Of a stretch of 8,095 nucleotides of DNA, positions 5,765-8,095 are shown piece after piece. The notes below the pieces were generated by a model. That model was not told the origin of the DNA. It worked only from the letters and a program-made list of their open reading frames with translations, and ran no database searches. The DNA comes from Ruthenibacterium sp. (lineage in GTDB: Bacteria > Bacillota > Clostridia > Oscillospirales > Ruminococcaceae). Position 1 is the stretch's first letter; every line of letters starts with the position of its first letter. The stretch is taken from assembly GCA_020025255.1 (NCBI GenBank), contig JAHHSK010000076.1, positions 1-8,095 of the forward strand. The letters are read 5' to 3'. Made by a program: the position numbers and the translations under genes.

Positions 5765-7041
5765 TGAATACGGTTTTTAAGCTGGCATGGAATGGGCTTT
5801 GGAAGCGGAAATTTCATACGCTGCTGGTTATGCTTGTGTGTCTGACGGCGATGGGCACGGTTGTATCGGCATCCACTAATGCATCGGCACAGCTGTATCA
5901 GCAGAAACTCTTTCTGCGAAGCATCGGAGCAGAGCCGGCCGAAATCCTCCATTTGTATCATCGTAATGTGCAGGAAACACAGGAGTTTGCAAATCGGATC
6001 TATGAATATCATCACACGCTTTCCCGTATGGATGGCATAAAAAGCATCGGGCAGTTTGATGCCTGCGGTATTTCATTCAGGGAACTGAGCGGAAACGAAC
6101 GTTATCGGGAAATCAATCGAAAGCTGCACAGGGGTGATGTGCTTGAAAAATATCCGGATCGCGTTCAGATGCTGTATGTCGATGAATCGCTGCTTTCATT
6201 TGTAAAAAATGGCATCAGGGTCTACCAAAAATCCGAAAAGGGAAATTTGCCGATGTATGTAAGCGAAGTGTTTCAGGAAATTCTGCCGCTTGGAACAACG
6301 CTGACAGAGGAACGCACCGGAACGCAATATGAAGTAACCGGTTATCTGCCGGAAAAAGCGCAATGGTTTGATGAAAACGATCTGATCCGATTTCCAACCG
6401 TATCGCTGCGCGGGTGGTTTGCTGCGCCGTTTGATGAACCGAACCGAACGGATGTGATGACGCAGCTTTCCACGCTGCACAACACCTATATCATTGCTGC
6501 AGATGCACAGCAGATAGAACCGCTTAAAGCGGCGGTGGAACAAGAGGCACACAGGCAGAAGCTGGATGTGCAGGCGCAGACGCTTGCGGAGGAACTGGCG
6601 CAGTATCGCGCACAAACCCGCTTGTTTTGTACAAGGCAGGCGGCATTGGCTGTTTTCTTAACCGTGATGTCGATCAGCACAATAACGGCAGCGTGCACAG
6701 CGCATACGCTTCAAAATCTGGGGGAATATGGCATCTGGCTTGCAAACGGATTTACCAAAGGCAAAATCGCGGGGTGCATCCTTATGGAAATGCTGATGCT
6801 GCTTGTTCCATCGGCATGGGGCATATGGTGCGGCTGGCTGATCAAGCTGCTGCAAAGCAAAGAAATCGGGATCGCGCTGTTTCGCGAGGTTTTGCTCACG
6901 GCTCATATGGAATTTACATTTGCAGTGAGCACGGCTGCTGCGGTGGGCACGGCATTTGCTTCGGCATTGCTGCCGATCCTCTGCGTGTTCCGAAAAAAAC
7001 CGGCAGAATTATTGGGAGGGAAACTATATGCCGATGATTGA
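5764..7041 (+). CDS. FtsX/MacB-like ABC permease with large ectodomain
   Basis: This 425-aa membrane protein has a first span at about 18-37, a large extracytoplasmic domain (about 40-290), then three spans at about 292-316, 335-357 and 385-410. Between spans 2 and 3, LGEYGIWLANGFTKGKIAG corresponds to the FtsX coupling segment, and the tail FRKKPAELLGG is typical. The family works by mechanotransmission, moving peptides, lipids or lipoproteins rather than pumping through a channel, so extrusion of an envelope-active compound is a fair inference. The same frame is open back to 5260, but translation should start at ATG 5764: it overlaps the previous stop by 1 nt and begins the usual N-terminal amphipathic helix. 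It overlaps the ATPase start by 14 nt. Confidence 0.87.
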   Translation: MNTVFKLAWNGLWKRKFHTLLVMLVCLTAMGTVVSASTNASAQLYQQKLFLRSIGAEPAEILHLYHRNVQETQEFANRIYEYHHTLSRMDGIKSIGQFDACGISFRELSGNERYREINRKLHRGDVLEKYPDRVQMLYVDESLLSFVKNGIRVYQKSEKGNLPMYVSEVFQEILPLGTTLTEERTGTQYEVTGYLPEKAQWFDENDLIRFPTVSLRGWFAAPFDEPNRTDVMTQLSTLHNTYIIAADAQQIEPLKAAVEQEAHRQKLDVQAQTLAEELAQYRAQTRLFCTRQAALAVFLTVMSISTITAACTAHTLQNLGEYGIWLANGFTKGKIAGCILMEMLMLLVPSAWGIWCGWLIKLLQSKEIGIALFREVLLTAHMEFTFAVSTAAAVGTAFASALLPILCVFRKKPAELLGGKLYADD

Positions 7042-7711
7042 AATGAAAAAAATATCCAAAGAATACCGGAACGGTCAAGTGGTAACGCATGCGCTGAAAA
7101 ACGTGGATCTTTCCGTAGAAAAAGGTGAATTTCTTGCTATTATGGGGGCATCCGGCTCCGGAAAAACAACCCTGCTTCACCTGATTGGCTGCATGGATGT
7201 TCCAACGGCGGGAACCTACCGCTTTGACGGAAGGGATCTGACATCGGCAAATGAAAAACAGCGTGCAAAAATACGCGGCAAAGAGCTGGCATTTGTTTTT
7301 CAGAATTTTGCGCTGCTCCGGGAGGATACCGTGTATGAAAATGTTGCGATGCCGCTGCTTGCACAAAAAGTGCCCCGGAAAGAGCGAAGGCAGCGGGTGG
7401 AAGAAGCTTTGCAGGCGGTTGGCATTGCGGATCTTGCACGAAAATACCCGGATCAAATTTCGGGTGGGCAAAAGCAGCGCACGGCAATAGCAAGGGCACT
7501 GGCCTGCAAAGCAGATGTCCTGCTTGCCGATGAGCCTACCGGTGCGCTGGACAGTGCCGCGGGAGAGCAGATCATGCGGATTCTTTCGAGGCTGAACGAA
7601 GAAGGAAAAACGATCCTGGTTATTACGCATGACAACCAGGTTGCCGCGTACGCAAAGCGGCGGATTCTGATTCAAGATGGGAGGATTGTGCAGGATGAAA
7701 CACAGAAATAA
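7028..7711 (+). CDS. ABC transporter ATP-binding protein, MacB/LolD type
   Basis: This 227-aa cytoplasmic ATPase has every catalytic motif. Walker A GASGSGKTT is at 40-48, the Q-loop Gln at 92, the signature ISGGQKQR at 144-151, Walker B VLLADEP at 164-170 with catalytic E169, the D-loop at ALD (173-175) and the switch His at 201. Length and sequence (EPTGALD, DNQVAAYAKRRILIQDGRIV) match the MacB/LolD/BceA group that powers FtsX-type permeases. The ATG at 7028 follows GGGAGG (7014-7019) with an 8-nt spacer; the frame is open further upstream but without a better site. It lies directly after two FtsX-like permeases and overlaps the following lipoprotein gene by 17 nt, so the four genes form one unit. 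Confidence 0.95.
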   Translation: MPMIEMKKISKEYRNGQVVTHALKNVDLSVEKGEFLAIMGASGSGKTTLLHLIGCMDVPTAGTYRFDGRDLTSANEKQRAKIRGKELAFVFQNFALLREDTVYENVAMPLLAQKVPRKERRQRVEEALQAVGIADLARKYPDQISGGQKQRTAIARALACKADVLLADEPTGALDSAAGEQIMRILSRLNEEGKTILVITHDNQVAAYAKRRILIQDGRIVQDETQK

Positions 7712-8095
7712 AAACAGGGTGCGCATAGCGGCCGTATTGGGGATGCTTATTTTGCTTGCTGCCTGCGGCGGTACGCCGCAATGGGAGAAAATCCGAGCGT
7801 TTGAATTTTATTTTGAGCCAAAAGAATACGATGCGGCATATTCCAGCGTTTCCAAAACCGTAGAGCTTGAAGGCGGGCAGGACTATCGAATCCGTATTTC
7901 AGCACAGTGTGAAGCGGGAACGATCCAGGTTTTGGCTCAACGCGAAACCGGTGAAGAAAAAATAGAAATTGCACAATGGCAGGCTCCGTTCGAAGAAGAG
8001 GTATCGCTTGATGCAGATTCAGCGGAACGCTTTTCGCTGACGATATCGATCGACCCGCAGACACAAGGGACAGTGAAAACCGAAATTTTCCGTGC
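7695..8095 (+). CDS. Lipoprotein of the ABC operon (3' end beyond window)
   Basis: An ATG at 7695 inside the ATPase end opens a frame with no stop to the window edge, giving 133 codons. The N-terminus MKHRNKNRVRIAAVLGMLILLAAC is a classic lipoprotein signal: basic start, hydrophobic core, lipobox LAAC with Cys24. The mature protein would be anchored outside the membrane. The rest is rich in alternating polar and hydrophobic residues (for example TVELEGGQDYRIRIS) and looks like a beta-sandwich, but I recognise no family. GGGAGG (7679-7684) lies 10 nt before the start. Its position suggests a substrate-binding or accessory subunit of the transporter, or a cell-surface stress protein that shares the promoter. 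Confidence 0.8.
   Translation, partial: MKHRNKNRVRIAAVLGMLILLAACGGTPQWEKIRAFEFYFEPKEYDAAYSSVSKTVELEGGQDYRIRISAQCEAGTIQVLAQRETGEEKIEIAQWQAPFEEEVSLDADSAERFSLTISIDPQTQGTVKTEIFR

Noticed and set aside
5260..7041. A 593-codon open frame that would fuse an extra 168 residues to permease 2
   Set aside because: The first 168 codons overlap the mini-permease in another frame and encode no FtsX features. The ATG at 5764 has normal coupling to the upstream stop and a proper N-terminus.

Overview
The window looks like a chromosomal piece of a low-to-medium GC Gram-positive anaerobe, most likely a clostridial Firmicute of the Oscillospiraceae/Ruminococcaceae kind. That placement is an inference. It rests on strong AGGAGG-type ribosome binding sites, clostridial-style zinc-finger anti-sigma N-termini, Rho-independent terminators and tightly overlapping genes. 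All recognisable genes are on the + strand. Of nine complete reading frames, six end in TGA, so the standard code is in use. No RNA gene, CRISPR array or insertion sequence was seen.

Region 1 (1-2456) is a two-gene nucleotide-sugar unit. A CapE/FnlA-type UDP-GlcNAc 4,6-dehydratase/5-epimerase is followed after 2 nt by a CapF/FnlB-type reductase with a C-terminal cupin domain. These are the first two steps toward UDP-N-acetyl-L-fucosamine or its L-talo precursor for capsule or exopolysaccharide. The third enzyme, the CapG/FnlC 2-epimerase, is not here, and a strong terminator closes the unit after capF.

Region 2 (2530-5164) holds two tandem ECF sigma / membrane anti-sigma pairs with the same architecture: a GTG-started 474-nt sigma gene, an ATGA overlap, then a zinc-finger anti-sigma gene. 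The first pair is intact and its anti-sigma has three predicted membrane spans. In the second pair the sigma gene has an in-frame TGA at codon 17, where its neighbour has Arg, so it is a probable recent nonsense pseudogene. Its anti-sigma (one predicted span) is intact. A very strong terminator ends the region.

Region 3 (5178-8095) is an ABC transporter operon: a 175-aa mini FtsX-like permease almost without an ectodomain, a 425-aa FtsX/MacB-like permease with a large ectodomain, a MacB/LolD-type ATPase, and the start of a lipoprotein gene that leaves the window. All junctions overlap.

The most interesting signal is shared regulation. Before sigma 1, sigma 2 and the transporter operon sit three copies of one ECF-type promoter: TGTAAC, a spacer of 16-17 nt, then (A/G)GTC followed by N-T-A. 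This suggests a self-contained envelope-stress circuit in which the sigma factors autoregulate and also switch on the adjacent transporter. The ligand and substrate cannot be told from the sequence.
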